Shown in pieces: positions 1 through 10,100 of a DNA stretch of 13,977 nucleotides. The stretch lies in assembly GCF_001949145.1 (NCBI RefSeq), contig NW_019091591.1, forward strand, positions 270,688 to 284,664, given 5' to 3'. Each line of letters starts with the position of its first letter. The first letter of the stretch is position 1. Below the pieces are notes generated by a model. The model made no database searches. It was not told the DNA's origin and saw only the letters and a program-made list of their open reading frames with translations. The position numbers were made by a program, and so were the translations under genes. This stretch comes from Acanthaster planci. Its lineage: Eukaryota > Echinodermata > Asteroidea > Valvatida > Acanthasteridae.

Positions 1-421
1 CCCTGTTCATACACTTTTTCAGAAGAACTGAGAAGAAACAGACGTGTTCTTTACACTAGTCTAAGTTGGGTCCCCTCTTGATTTGTCGCCTGACATTTTT
101 TTCAAGAATCCTGAAGAAAATGCTGATTATTCAACTCGGAACATTATATCGGTTACAATACGTTGGGATGCGTGTATACATAATCATGTTTGTCGATTAG
201 GTCAACATCAACAAAGTTTCCGCAAGCAACAATATCCACGTGTGAAATGATCGAACGATAATACAAACTAAAATCCATTTGAACTTGTCACTTGCCGATG
301 GAAAACACTGCATAAAATTTGTAAATCTGCAATGCTGTAATAAAAATCATGTCCTACTAAAGGAAAAATGAGTTCCCCTGATGTTCCAATGGAAGATAAC
401 CAAATGACCAAGGCTGTCTAC
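1..421. other. No convincing gene: flank of the candidate exon
   Basis: If the exon at 422-603 is real, this stretch is intron or a further part of that gene on the minus strand. The minus frame stays open to 347 and then closes. I see no recognisable protein, RNA or repeat. Confidence 0.4.
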
Positions 422-603
422 TTGTTCTCTGAGCGCTAGCGGCAGGAGTGAGCGACTGCTGTCTGAGACTGGGGAGGCCTCCACTCGTGTGACTTCACTC
501 TCTCCCATTAACTCGTTCACTCCATTGGTTATGTAGGGCTGTTTGATTACCGTGGGTACACCCAATGTACCAGCCAAGCTGAGCTGGCTGTTCGGTTGGT
601 AGG
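422..603 (-). CDS. Possible exon, perhaps exon 2 of the signal-peptide gene
   Basis: A 182-base open segment with acceptor ctggtcgttcag and donor GTAGAC, phase 1 in and phase 0 out, matching the phase 1 end of the exon at 3850. Joined, it reads S-A-YQPNSQLSLAGTLGV and then PTVIKQPYITNGVNELMGES to PLALREQ. The composition looks like real protein: balanced, few rare runs, no low complexity. The surrounding frame stays open from 619 to 347, where an ATG at 617-619 could instead be a start. The implied intron is about 3.2 kb. I recognise no domain. Confidence 0.45.
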
Positions 604-1504
604 CTGAACGACCAGTCATACAAACGAAGCTCCTACAAACTGCTTGTCGCAGAGAACTTTAAATTCAAAAGTGAACATCTACTTTTCTCCTATCAAAACC
701 CCAACAAAAACACCGACGACGGGAAAAAAACAACGACAAGAAGAAAAAGCAGATCGGCGGTTATGTAAAACGCAGTGTGGTAGTTTGATGCCAGGAGACA
801 GGCAGATTAACTTTTGCCAAGATAGAGTTTTGTACTTTCTGGCTTTTTTGCCGGTATAAAGGCAGAATTCACTTGCTATTATACAATCGATGAACAAATT
901 CTCTCCCTCATTCTTACTACTATTATATTATATAAAAGTTGATTGAATAGTTTGAACAAATTCATTTTTTCTACTTCGAGCTAGAGAAAGAGCGTTTTCG
1001 TCACGAAAACTGCAACGGAAGCTGGAAATGTGCTTTTTCTGCGATGTCAAAATCTGAGCACATCATTGACGTTATCAAAAGTTGTCTGCTGCCAAAGTGT
1101 CCTCCAAAAGTTGACGGTTACACGTGTATTCAACCTCTCTTCAGTTTATGCCGACTTTGAGGATCCGTCTTGTCGAAATTTCTTGTGGTTCGGCGGTAGT
1201 GTGACTATAGTGCCCAGCAAAACATGTACAAACAAAGTTTCTGTCAGATGAATTAGTTTTGTTATGTTTTTGGAAAGGTCGGTTGGATTCAGTTGAACTG
1301 GAGAAGGCTGAAATTATTCCTAAAAAATTGTGTTTCCCTAAGTCCTGGTAAAGTCATACAATTAAATGTATGTTTTCGGCGATGCTATTTTTTTAATTAA
1401 ATTTCAGACAGGAAGACGAAAGCTTAGGTCTTTGGACAGGGCAATTTCTTTATTAAGCAAAAAAGATAACCATCCCAAAATTAATAAATTTCATCTATTC
1501 TCTT
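604..1504. other. Gene-free, probably intron
   Basis: No supported exon was seen. TATA-like strings occur on the plus strand at 855-860 and 928-936, but no downstream coding exon follows. The short ORF at 1030-1251 has no domain-like pattern. Confidence 0.4.
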
Positions 1505-1862
1505 CATGCTAAAGAGTGTAAAACTCACTCTCTAGAAGAGTGCGTCCCTTAAATAAAACCACTCCAAAAAGTGAAAATCACTCTAAATTGTAAAAACATT
1601 CTACAAGGGTACAACCACACTTAAAAGAGTGACAATTATTCTTGAGGGGAGCAACTTCTCGAAAAGGGTAAAATCCACCCTAAAAAGAGAAAAAAAATTC
1701 TACAAAGAGTGAAATCCATTGCAGAAGAATGAACTCTCCGCTCCACTAAGAAACTCATTCTACAAGAGAGGCATTTTAAAGGACAACCCGAAAAGGAGTT
1801 GTAATTTATATAGCTCCTCTTTTAGAGTGATTTTCACTCTTTCAGGGTGTTTTTGAACTCTT
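1505..1862. repeat. Degenerate palindromic repeat field (AGAGTG/CACTCT)
   Basis: Many variants of AAAGAGTGAAAATCACTCT recur with irregular spacing of roughly 25-35 bases, for example near 1511-1531, 1568-1585, 1621-1632, 1700-1712 and 1823-1842. Each unit is itself an inverted repeat (AGAGTG...CACTCT). The segment at 1567-1587 and the one at 1821-1841 are almost perfect inverted copies of each other, so the field could fold into a long stem or be the remains of a small inverted-repeat transposon. No coding sequence was seen. Confidence 0.7.
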
Positions 1863-2600
1863 AACCATAAAAGAGCCCAGGGAGGAATGCAAAAGTGTTT
1901 CGATATCGCCGCCGCACATTTTTCTTCAGCAGCTGAGCCCTAAGGAGTATTTAGATCAACTCTTTACAGTCATTTTGACACTAGTTTTGTGAAAATCGAG
2001 CACACTATTCTTGCGCAGGGCGCTTTTTTTTCGAGACAGATCGGCTAAAAATGTATAATTCAACTTCATTACTCAGTGCACGAGGGCTCGCACGCATGTA
2101 GCCTTTAACTTCAAATGACAACAAAACGATATAGTTTGATTGGGTGTAAACTTCACACTTGTAATGATAAACAAATGTTTTTACATGCTTGCCAAGTATC
2201 AAATAAATCGAGAATAGTACAGCTGAGTTCTTGGGAGGTGGGACCCACCCCCTGGTGTGACATGGACCAAAATAACCCAGCGCTTTGAGGGTTCAGAGTA
2301 GGTTTTCACTCTTTTGAGAGTGAAGTTTCTCTTAAAGAGAGTAGCAAGTTCGCCTAAGATAAAGTCCATCAATGTCTCAATTTTTTTCTATTTATATTCA
2401 CATTCCGCAAACTGAGCTAAAACGGACGTCCACAAATTAATTGAAAAAATCCTAACCTGATTCTCCTCCCCCCTATTGAATGAAACACCCCCGCAAATCC
2501 CATCAACGCGCTAATGACGGCATTTCAAAGTCTTCATTCCATGGTCGAGCGAGAAAGGTTGAAAAAGTAGACGACCACTTTCAGCACTGGGACGAAAATG
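1863..2600. other. Gene-free, probably intron
   Basis: Apart from the small repeat copy at 2302-2346, nothing recognisable was found. Short ORFs here have no domain pattern and no good splice sites. Confidence 0.4.
2302..2346. repeat. Outlying copy of the AGAGTG/CACTCT repeat
   Basis: The sequence ttttcactcttttgagagtg, followed by aagtttctcttaaagagagt, repeats the same inverted motif about 450 bases beyond the main field. It suggests that the field and this copy belong to one disrupted element or a dispersed repeat family. Confidence 0.55.
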
Positions 2601-2682
2601 CTCTCGGTCTGACAAAGGGGCAGACTACGGTACTTTGCCGAAAGTCTGCGTCTCTCGTAGCAGAAAGCAGATTACTACTTTT

Positions 2683-2850
2683 AGACTACAGTATTGCAGT
2701 CTAAAGGACAGATTAAAACCATATTTGCATAGACAGGCGTTTGGTTAATATTCCTCAACTTATCATTATTGGATATCTTTGCTTGTTAGCGCCCTGAGCA
2801 CCGCTCGCGGCGGACACTGGCGCTCTATAAATATTCATTATTATTATTAC
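2683..2850 (+). mobile_element. Decayed 3' end of a LINE-like retrotransposon
   Basis: In one frame, bases 2701-2748 read LKDRLKPYLHRQAFG and a stop. This resembles the common C-terminus of LINE reverse-transcriptase polyproteins (the FKxxLKTYLFxxAF type). A short 3' untranslated stretch follows with GCGCCCTGAGCAC and GGCGCTCTATAAATATTC, ending in ATT repeats at about 2833-2849, a typical simple-repeat tail of LINEs in marine invertebrates. Only about 20 codons are readable, so the copy is heavily 5'-truncated. It lies antisense in the probable intron of the second gene. Assignment to a clade is not possible. Confidence 0.55.
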
Positions 2851-3849
2851 TCGGATTGAAGACAAATAACAAAAATGTTCAAAATGTGAAACCAGCTTTT
2901 TTGGGTGTGGTAGCAAAGGGGAAGATTGTTGTTTTATCCTCCACTGCGAGGGGGAAAAGTAAAATCTGCTTTTCTGTTGTCAGAGAAGCCAAAAAGCATG
3001 CAGAAAAGATATCAATTTCACACTAACGTTCATTCCCCCTTTTCAGCAAGTTTGAAAGTACAAATAAACAGATGCTCACTTTTCAACCTTTGTCCGACCT
3101 TTGCGCCTTCTCCTGATGACATAACACCAAATTTTTACGAAACTGAACATAAGTGAGTGTCAAAAGGTGAATACTAAGTATGTTTGGGGTAGGCTAAACA
3201 AGAGGAAATTGAATACTCCTTGCCGACAGCGTGCTCACGGTTTTAATTACAGAGAAAACTTTCAAATGTATGAATGTGACAAAATTTATTCATCCGAGAA
3301 ATGTTTAAAATAGCTAGGAAAACCAACAGAAAAAGGAAAATCCCCTACAATTAGAGGAGAAAACAATTGTATTCCAAATTATTTAAGTGTACGATACGAA
3401 TCCGCTTACACAGGATGAAAACACTACAAACCCTAATAACGATTGCGATGAACTCTTTCAGAATGCAAGGTAATGACTGAGTTTATAGGACTGCGATTAC
3501 TGCCAATAAACCATAATCAAAAACGGAAATATCTGCGGACAAAATTATCTGCTAATGATTCTATTGGACTTTGAAAGTATTTAGATTTTGTTTACACATC
3601 AACGAGCAAATAATTTTTAGCGTGCACTAAAACAAACTCTGAATCAATTCTTTTAATAAAAGACTAACAATCAATTATAACCGAACGGTTAACTAATTGA
3701 TGTTTACGGCAGCACAAAAAACTTCAGGTTAAAGATCAGGAAAACTATCAAAATGGCTGCGTCTGAAAAATCCCTACTTTTTTTTCTTTAAGTGTTATTT
3801 CCAGAAGTAAAAGTTTCTCAGGAAGAGGGAAAAATTGTTTAAAAGTTAC
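2851..3849. other. Start of the second gene's intron
   Basis: Follows the GTAACT donor at 3849. It is AT-rich. It contains one strong-looking minus-strand acceptor at 2944-2945 with 20 open codons behind it, discussed as a finding, and otherwise nothing recognisable. Confidence 0.45.
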
Positions 3850-3943
3850 CGCTCATTCCATGAACTGGTCGAATGAACACAGCACACAGCACCACAAGGG
3901 CAAAAGTTATAGCCCGTTGCGTTTTCCGGCGTCTAATGGGCAT
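3850..3943 (-). CDS. First coding exon of a second gene: signal peptide
   Basis: An ATG (3941-3943) with A at -3 opens 31 codons plus one base, ending at a GTAACT donor (phase 1). The product starts M-PIRRRKTQR, a basic n-region, then AITFALVVLCAVFI, a hydrophobic core, then RPVHG and MS. VHG fits a signal-peptidase site (small residues at -3 and -1), so the mature protein would start about Met30. The exon is too short to appear as a long ORF. A TATA box and CCAAT boxes lie 147-250 bases upstream. A signal anchor is the alternative reading. The family is not recognised. Confidence 0.7.
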
Positions 3944-3989
3944 CTTGCCTGACCAGCAAGTGGCAGTCCTTCAGTTTCAAAATCTTACT

Positions 3990-4043
3990 TTATCCGTCTA
4001 CGCTTGAAATGTCCCAGTCAGAAATGTTCAACCTTCTGAGCAT
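3990..4043 (-). other. Upstream ORF in the leader (17 codons)
   Basis: Between the predicted start site and the main ATG is ATG CTC AGA to TAA, encoding MLRRLNISDWDISSVDG. It ends 46 bases before the main start. Such upstream ORFs can lower or condition translation of the main ORF; this is inference from position only, and the real transcript start is unknown. Confidence 0.4.
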
Positions 4044-4087
4044 GGAATAACGTTTTCTGAGTGCTGCGCACTTTGCCGAATTAACGT

Positions 4088-4191
4088 CCTTATATACGCA
4101 GGGCCCCGTTCCTTGCTGGCCGGTCCGATCGTGTGATTGGTTACTTCCCGACCGCGTGATTTATGCCCGCTGAATAACCGCGTAAGCCAAT
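4088..4191 (-). promoter_or_regulatory. Core promoter: TATA box with two CCAAT-type boxes
   Basis: Read on the minus strand, GCGTATATAAGGA gives a TATA box at 4090-4096. CCAAT lies at 4136-4140, about 45 bases upstream, and an inverted ATTGG at 4187-4191. The block is richer in GC and CpG than its surroundings. Transcription would be expected to start around 4060-4066, giving a leader of about 120 bases before the ATG at 3943. The TATA core is near-symmetrical, but no matching plus-strand gene was found. Confidence 0.6.
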
Positions 4192-4239
4192 AATCGTGAT
4201 GTTCTAGTAACATTGTATGTTTTGCCCCCCCCCCATTTC

Positions 4240-5025
4240 TCTAGCGCCATGCCTAAGCGCACGTTATACAAGCATACATAAATGAATACAAAACCGGGGT
4301 TTTGATTTGTGCCCCGTTCACGGAGTACAAATCACGTTGAAAACTGAAATCCTGCAGACTGTCTTTAGAAATCTTAAGACAGTATCAATGTTCCGTAGTG
4401 GCGCTATCTTTTAGAGTTTTTATCGAACGTCTAAAATTTCAAAGCTTTTTCCCCATAGTGCACAAAACTAGAGTCGTGGTAAACTCCAATTAAGTTGAGA
4501 CTTTGCACACTTAATCTTCTCGAAGAATATGTTTTAATTCCTTTCATTTGTAATATAACAATTAATGCTTATAATTCAAAGGAAAGAATAATTTCAAGTG
4601 AAACATGGAATGGAACATTTGGTCTGTCACCCGAAGAGGAAAGAAAACGACGCCTGAATAAATGCAGACAATGCCTGATTACAAGTATTTACTTACTGTT
4701 GTGAACATAAAGGTAATATTTTTGTGAGTTGGTTTTTTGCTTTGAACTGACGCCAGCTGGTGTTTACCAACAATCAGTAGGCAAAAGCTTTGACCGTGAC
4801 GTAGAAGGAAAAGGTTTAGCGCTAGTTCAGTGTGGGACAACATACGCAACAAAGAATCAAACACAAACCCACCCACCCCCCCCATTTAAATTTTTTTTTA
4901 CAATTCCAAAAGGAGTCAAACACACAGAACTGAAGGAGCGACATGTTTTTCCAAACCATGGAACTCAATAGAACAGTTAAAAGTTCAATTCAGTTCAACT
5001 GAAATCAAGCAACGCCCAGTATACA
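4240..5025. other. Intergenic sequence with homopolymer tracts
   Basis: Lies between the promoter at about 4090-4191 and the most distal candidate 3' exon of the large gene. A run of ten C (4225-4234) sits at its edge, and eight C (4876-4883) followed by a T run sits inside. No supported gene was seen. Confidence 0.45.
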
Positions 5026-5121
5026 TTATTCCTGTTCTTGCATCACTGCACACACTTCAGTATAGGCACACACCTGAAACCTCACTGAGGTGACCTCGTA
5101 TACAAAAGGTGTATGGAGGCC

Positions 5122-7086
5122 CTGGAAAACTTATGCGAAGTCAGCAAAATAGCCATGGAACATTTTGCCAAATTTCGGAAAGTTAGCTAATACAATCAGT
5201 GGCAGTTTGAGGTTTGAGCACGTTTACAATTTACTATTCATTTGAACCATGACACAATCACGTTGAGGCTCTGCCAGGGATTCAATTATACGTACCACTT
5301 TTTGCCTTTTTTCAATAGTGTAGATAGACTGAACAAAACTGAACCTACAGGTAGAGTTTAATGACAACTTATACTATTAATGTTTTAGCCTGTACTTGGA
5401 ACAAACTGTGCATATTATGCTTTCAGAATTATGTCCTGAAGTCACTGCTTCATAATTCACAAATTAATTTACGCAGCATCTAAGTTAAGATTATTATGTG
5501 AGTAAAATAGTTGGATTTTCTACCCATATTATAAATATATCATTAATGCTTGATAACAAAAAGTTGCAGCACCATAAATAGAAGTACACGATGAGAAAGA
5601 TGCAACTATGGATTGCTTTTGTATTTACTGAGAGGAAAACAACAATGTTTTTGCACTGTTACTAATTGTATTCAAACAATTGCTTGAAAACAAATCTGAA
5701 GTAAACATCAAGTTCAATATTTAGAAAAGTTTCATGGCAAAAGGTTTGAAAAGTTTCATGGCAAATTATTTTTCACCCTAAAGAGGACCTTGTACCAACT
5801 TTTTGGATTTTTAAAAACAACTCTTTGTTCCTGATAACTTTTTAAGTTTAAAAGCTTTCAAATTACCTTCCAACCACCTACACACTTGATAATATGCAGA
5901 CATATCTGAGTAAAGCCCTACAATATAGAACAAATAAGGTACACGCATTATGTATGAAAGCAATATACCCATGACTGACTTTAGCAAGTAGGCTACAAAA
6001 TGCCCTCTATAGTTCTAAAAGTGTGGTGAGGACACAAGATATAATTCTACGGAGGACAGTACCCGGTAACCTTTTATGCTACAAACCTCAAGCCACAAAC
6101 TTCCGACAATGCTCTATTCTGATCTCTGACATCTAAAGGTAGTGAGAGAAACTGGGATTGTACACAACAGGACCTGCAGCACTGGCTTTTGTCTGTAAAA
6201 CAGCACAGAGAAAATTTTCGAACAAACCTTAAACAATCAATTAATTCAGAACGAAAGAAACAATTCTTTCAGTGAATTAGCTCTCTTCCTAGTACTGTGT
6301 TTTCTGCAGTGATTGCACATGTGTTTTAACAAGGGAATAAAAATATGTGCTTGGCTGCGTTTAAGACCACTTAGGACAATGAATGCAACAAATGCCCCAG
6401 CTGTAGGCCAGGGCATTATCAGCATTCAGTTTCCTGAGCCGGTATTCCCAGCAAACCACATATTTATTCCCATTCACAAATACCTCTTTAGTCACAGTCA
6501 AAAGCAGTCAACATAAGATGGATTTCCAGTGATTTGGTTCTAGAATTTTACTTTCAGTTTCCTGAACACCCTTCCTTTTTATGGAATATTCCTTGCACAA
6601 ATTGTCCAATTGGCATGTGCATGGCGAGCCGCCTACACACAGACTTTTAACTAATCAGAATCGAAACTGTCTTGTACCCAGGTGCCAGTACGTGATTTAT
6701 GCAGCGGGCATTATCACTTCTCAGCGGGCATCATCAAATATTAATACACGGTCAAGTTGCACGTTGTTGAAGACTGTTTGAGGTATTTATGCAAAAATTA
6801 AAAACAATAAATGAATCACAGACTTTTGTGTCTTCCAAAGCATTTAGTAGATCATAGTGAAAAAACTTCAAGTAACACGGTAGCCTTAATGGCAACAAAG
6901 CATGTGTAGAATGCAAGATCAGATTGTTACCATCATAGTGATGCAACAGTACAAGTCTGACTGCAAATTAACAATGTCTAAATTAAATGATTTGAATTAC
7001 ATGTAATGACAACTTTAGGGCAGTCGTTTTGCAGGAAGTTGAAACTAGAAATTTCAAACTCATCAACTGTTGATATTCAAACTCAC
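5122..7086. other. 3' intron and/or untranslated region of the large gene
   Basis: Downstream of the GTGAGT donor at 7086. It is AT-rich, with no long coding segment. It contains candidate last exons, a minus-strand AATAAA at 6463-6468 and a 24-base direct repeat at 5724-5765. Which part is intron and which is 3' UTR cannot be decided by eye. Confidence 0.45.
5724..5765. repeat. Short direct repeat, 24-base period
   Basis: The 18-base string gaaaagtttcatggcaaa occurs exactly at 5724 and again at 5748, separated by aggttt. It is a small local duplication with no evident function. Confidence 0.8.
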
Positions 7087-7164
7087 CAATGGATTGTTAA
7101 TGTATGATCCTTCCATTCCTGAAGCAACATATGGCCGAATAAATTCTCGACGACTGGACAATCC
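7087..7164 (-). CDS. Exon: cytoplasmic tail, 26 residues
   Basis: A 78-base phase 0-0 exon with acceptor ctgattgatag and donor GTGAGT. It encodes GLSSRREFIRPYVASG followed by MEGSYINNPL. It joins in frame to the transmembrane exon. The basic SRR and the tyrosine motif YINN resemble signalling tails, and Y-x-N is the SH2-binding pattern of Grb2-type adaptors; that role is speculative. The next, probably last, exon lies farther downstream and is uncertain. Confidence 0.75.
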
Positions 7165-10100
7165 CTATCAATCAGAATAAAATGAATTAACAACTCAACA
7201 GGTGGATGGGTAACAGCAGCCTATGAAATGAAATTCATGTATTTACATCACTGTGTCAAATGCCATGCTGGTTTTGACAATCACATATTGCTTGGGTGCA
7301 CATAGCTTTGTTACTAAAAAATCATTCATTGAACCACAAGTGATATTATCTTTGGTAGTTAACTGTTTATTCTTTGTTAATCTTACTAAGGCTGTGAAGG
7401 AGTTATTTATCCATTGTGCAGATTTTTATATTTTTTTTCCTCCAAAAGAGTGATCCAAGGTTTCATTTAGTAGCCTACCTGCTTCATGTATGGAGGCCAA
7501 CTTATTTGATGCCTCAAATGATCTTTTCTCATTTCATTGGACATGCGGTATGTATCATCTGGATGTGTGTTGCGATGATCATGAATAGGAACAAATGTTG
7601 TCACTGGTTTGCTTGGGTAGTCTCTCTGAATCAAACCTCTTGCATACTGACGTGGTTGAAGGAACAAGAAACACAGGAACAGACCCACAATGGAAAAAAG
7701 GAGGAGAACACATCCAACAACGATGAGGACTAAGGCTAGAGTAGATATTCCACCTGAAATATGGAGAGAATTATGTCTTATTAATTCATTGTTTGCTAGA
7801 GAAACTTAGTCACAAGTTAAACTGAGATAAGGAGCATGTCTCTAAAGCCAGTGTGCTTTTTGTTCATTCTGAAAGAGTCAATGAGGAAATTTGTGTAAGC
7901 AACCATCGTTCATTCTTTTATTTTTTTCTTCGCCCAGTTTTACCATAATTTGTCAGTGATTTTTGTACAGGACAGTACAGCAGAAAGAAAATAAGGGACA
8001 TGTTGTGCATGCAAAAATGATGAACGCAGTTCCAAATCCTACACCCAAACAGGGCATAACAGGGGAGACACAATTGTTACAGATGTCACCCATGACAGAA
8101 TGGGACAGCTTACTGGAAAAGTTCTTTGGCAATGTCCAGACAAAGATGTTACTCCCTGCCAATTGTCTAATTTAGTTGAATTTGTTCAACTTAACCTAGT
8201 TGGTGAAGATGAATTCAGCAAAATGACATGCATTGCTCTGCAGTAAATATGCATTTCATTTTGTTCTCTTGCATTCCTAAAATCTATGACTGTGGTACAA
8301 CCAAACAAATTGTACAATGTATCACCTTGAGGAGTTTCTGTAGTGATTGGTGTCACTGTTGATGGCTCTGTAGGAATTGTAATCACTGTGTCACATCGCT
8401 CCCCAGTAAATGAAGTCTGACAACTGAACGGAAAATTCGGGAGACAGTGTAATTAGATACAAACTACCAATGAAGCAAAAAAGGATGGTTAAAGCAGCTA
8501 TCATTAGCACGCTACCGAAAACAAATGACACAATAGAGTTTTTCTTTCACTTGGATTAACTACCTGCAGGTGTAGGTAAGCTCAGGGAAGTAGTACCCTG
8601 ACTTCACACACACTCCTCCATAACTGCAATAGTCCGTTGCACAAGCTGTTGTTGCATCTAATAGAAAGAATATGCAGAAAAGTCAGTTTTATGGTGTTGT
8701 GTTCCATTCAATAAAATAAGAACCCATTTTTAACCTTGTGGCTTTACACTATTTAGGTTGTTAAAAAACTAATGGTTGTAACAGTTAGCATTCACCCATG
8801 TAATGTGTTACATGTAGAAAGCCAACATGGGGTTTGGGGGTTTGCACCCAATAAATCCCTCTTTAAAGCATTTATTCACAAACCAAGCCAGAGACTAATA
8901 GGTCTAGTAACAACTTCAGAATCTCACCTTGTACAGTTACTGTAGGATCAATGGGTATAGTTAAAGTGCCATCTGAAAGATTAGTGGTTGACAAAACTCT
9001 TATCACATCAGCCCTTGGTGGAACTTGATTCTCTGGGAATTCCAACACCATGGTAACCACAATACTTCCTGACTGGATGTTAATGACATCTACTGATACA
9101 ATGCTGCTTGTGGCTGAATCATTTCCTAGTTGATTCAAAACCTAGATCAATGGAAGATTCAAATCAGTAGACCGATCACATGACAGACACCACAACGGAT
9201 TATACAAAGTTACCAGGGAGGGAGGAAACAATCTGTTCAACGTTTATTATTCCAACTCACATTTCCTAATCTTAAACTTATATTCTTTCTAGCTTAATAA
9301 AAGAAGCCACAATTTACCCTTACTAACTTACCAGCAGTCTGAGTATGGCCGCCTTGTTTTGAAATGCTGTTGAGGTTGGATTGTTGAAGACATCTCTGAA
9401 CAACTCTAAGGGGGCTCTTATGATGACAATTATTGATGGACGTGCTGAAAAAGTGGACAGACTGTTCTTATGAATAACTTAAGTAAACTGAACCTACAAT
9501 GAGTGTTACGTTGTATTATTGTATAGGTGACTGCTGCATGATCACTTTGAGAAATTTTATGAGCATTTGTGTTAATTTTGTGTAAATTTGTGTTAAATAC
9601 CTCACCAGACTATACAACACTTCAACAGTATATAACACATGACTGTTGTTTACCTTGAGACTTTACAAATAAACAGGGGGTAGGCAACTTATAAATATGA
9701 TGTGTCTGGAGTTGAGCTTGGTCAATCGAAATGCAACAAAGTCCCAAGGAAGCAACATTATGCATAAAAAAGGGGCTTTATAACCTGCTGCCTTTGATAT
9801 GTTTCATTGACATTTATCAGGTCCTGTGACACGAAGACACAGAAATATATCAACTTACAAGTGCATGCATTTGATCTCCTAAAATAGCCATCAAAAGTGC
9901 GACATAGACACACGTATCCTGTAGCATTTAAGGAAGGAAGGCAGTATTGTCCTGTTGTTGCATCTGAACACAGCGTCCCAGGACTATTCAAACATGGATT
10001 TGCCACTGAAAATTAAATGTATTAAATGTTTATAAAGCAAATGGAGAAACTCAGTGGTGCATTGTGCCATCTTAATGCCTGTAATTCTCATGCTCCACTT

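Noticed and set aside
644-1251. Plus-strand TATA-like strings (855-860, 928-936) and ORF 1030-1251 as a separate gene
   Set aside because: AT-rich DNA gives TATA strings by chance, the ORF has no recognisable features, and no splice-consistent continuation was found.
3169-3216. Good minus-strand acceptor (tttcctcttgtttag) as exon 2 of the signal-peptide gene
   Set aside because: In the required phase it reaches a stop after six codons, which would leave almost nothing beyond the signal peptide.
4028-4213. Minus-strand 61-codon ORF across the promoter block
   Set aside because: It overlaps the TATA and CCAAT boxes and most of it lies upstream of the expected transcript start.
4495-4704. Plus-strand ORF with GLSPEEERKRRLNKC, recalling the start of a bZIP basic region
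   Set aside because: The asparagine-alanine-cysteine-arginine core of bZIP is missing, there is no leucine zipper and no flanking exon evidence; judged coincidental.
7953-8175. Overlapping ORFs on both strands in the intron before the transmembrane exon
   Set aside because: Flanking exons already join in phase; adding an exon here would interpose unrecognised residues between the stalk and the membrane helix, with no good paired splice sites seen.
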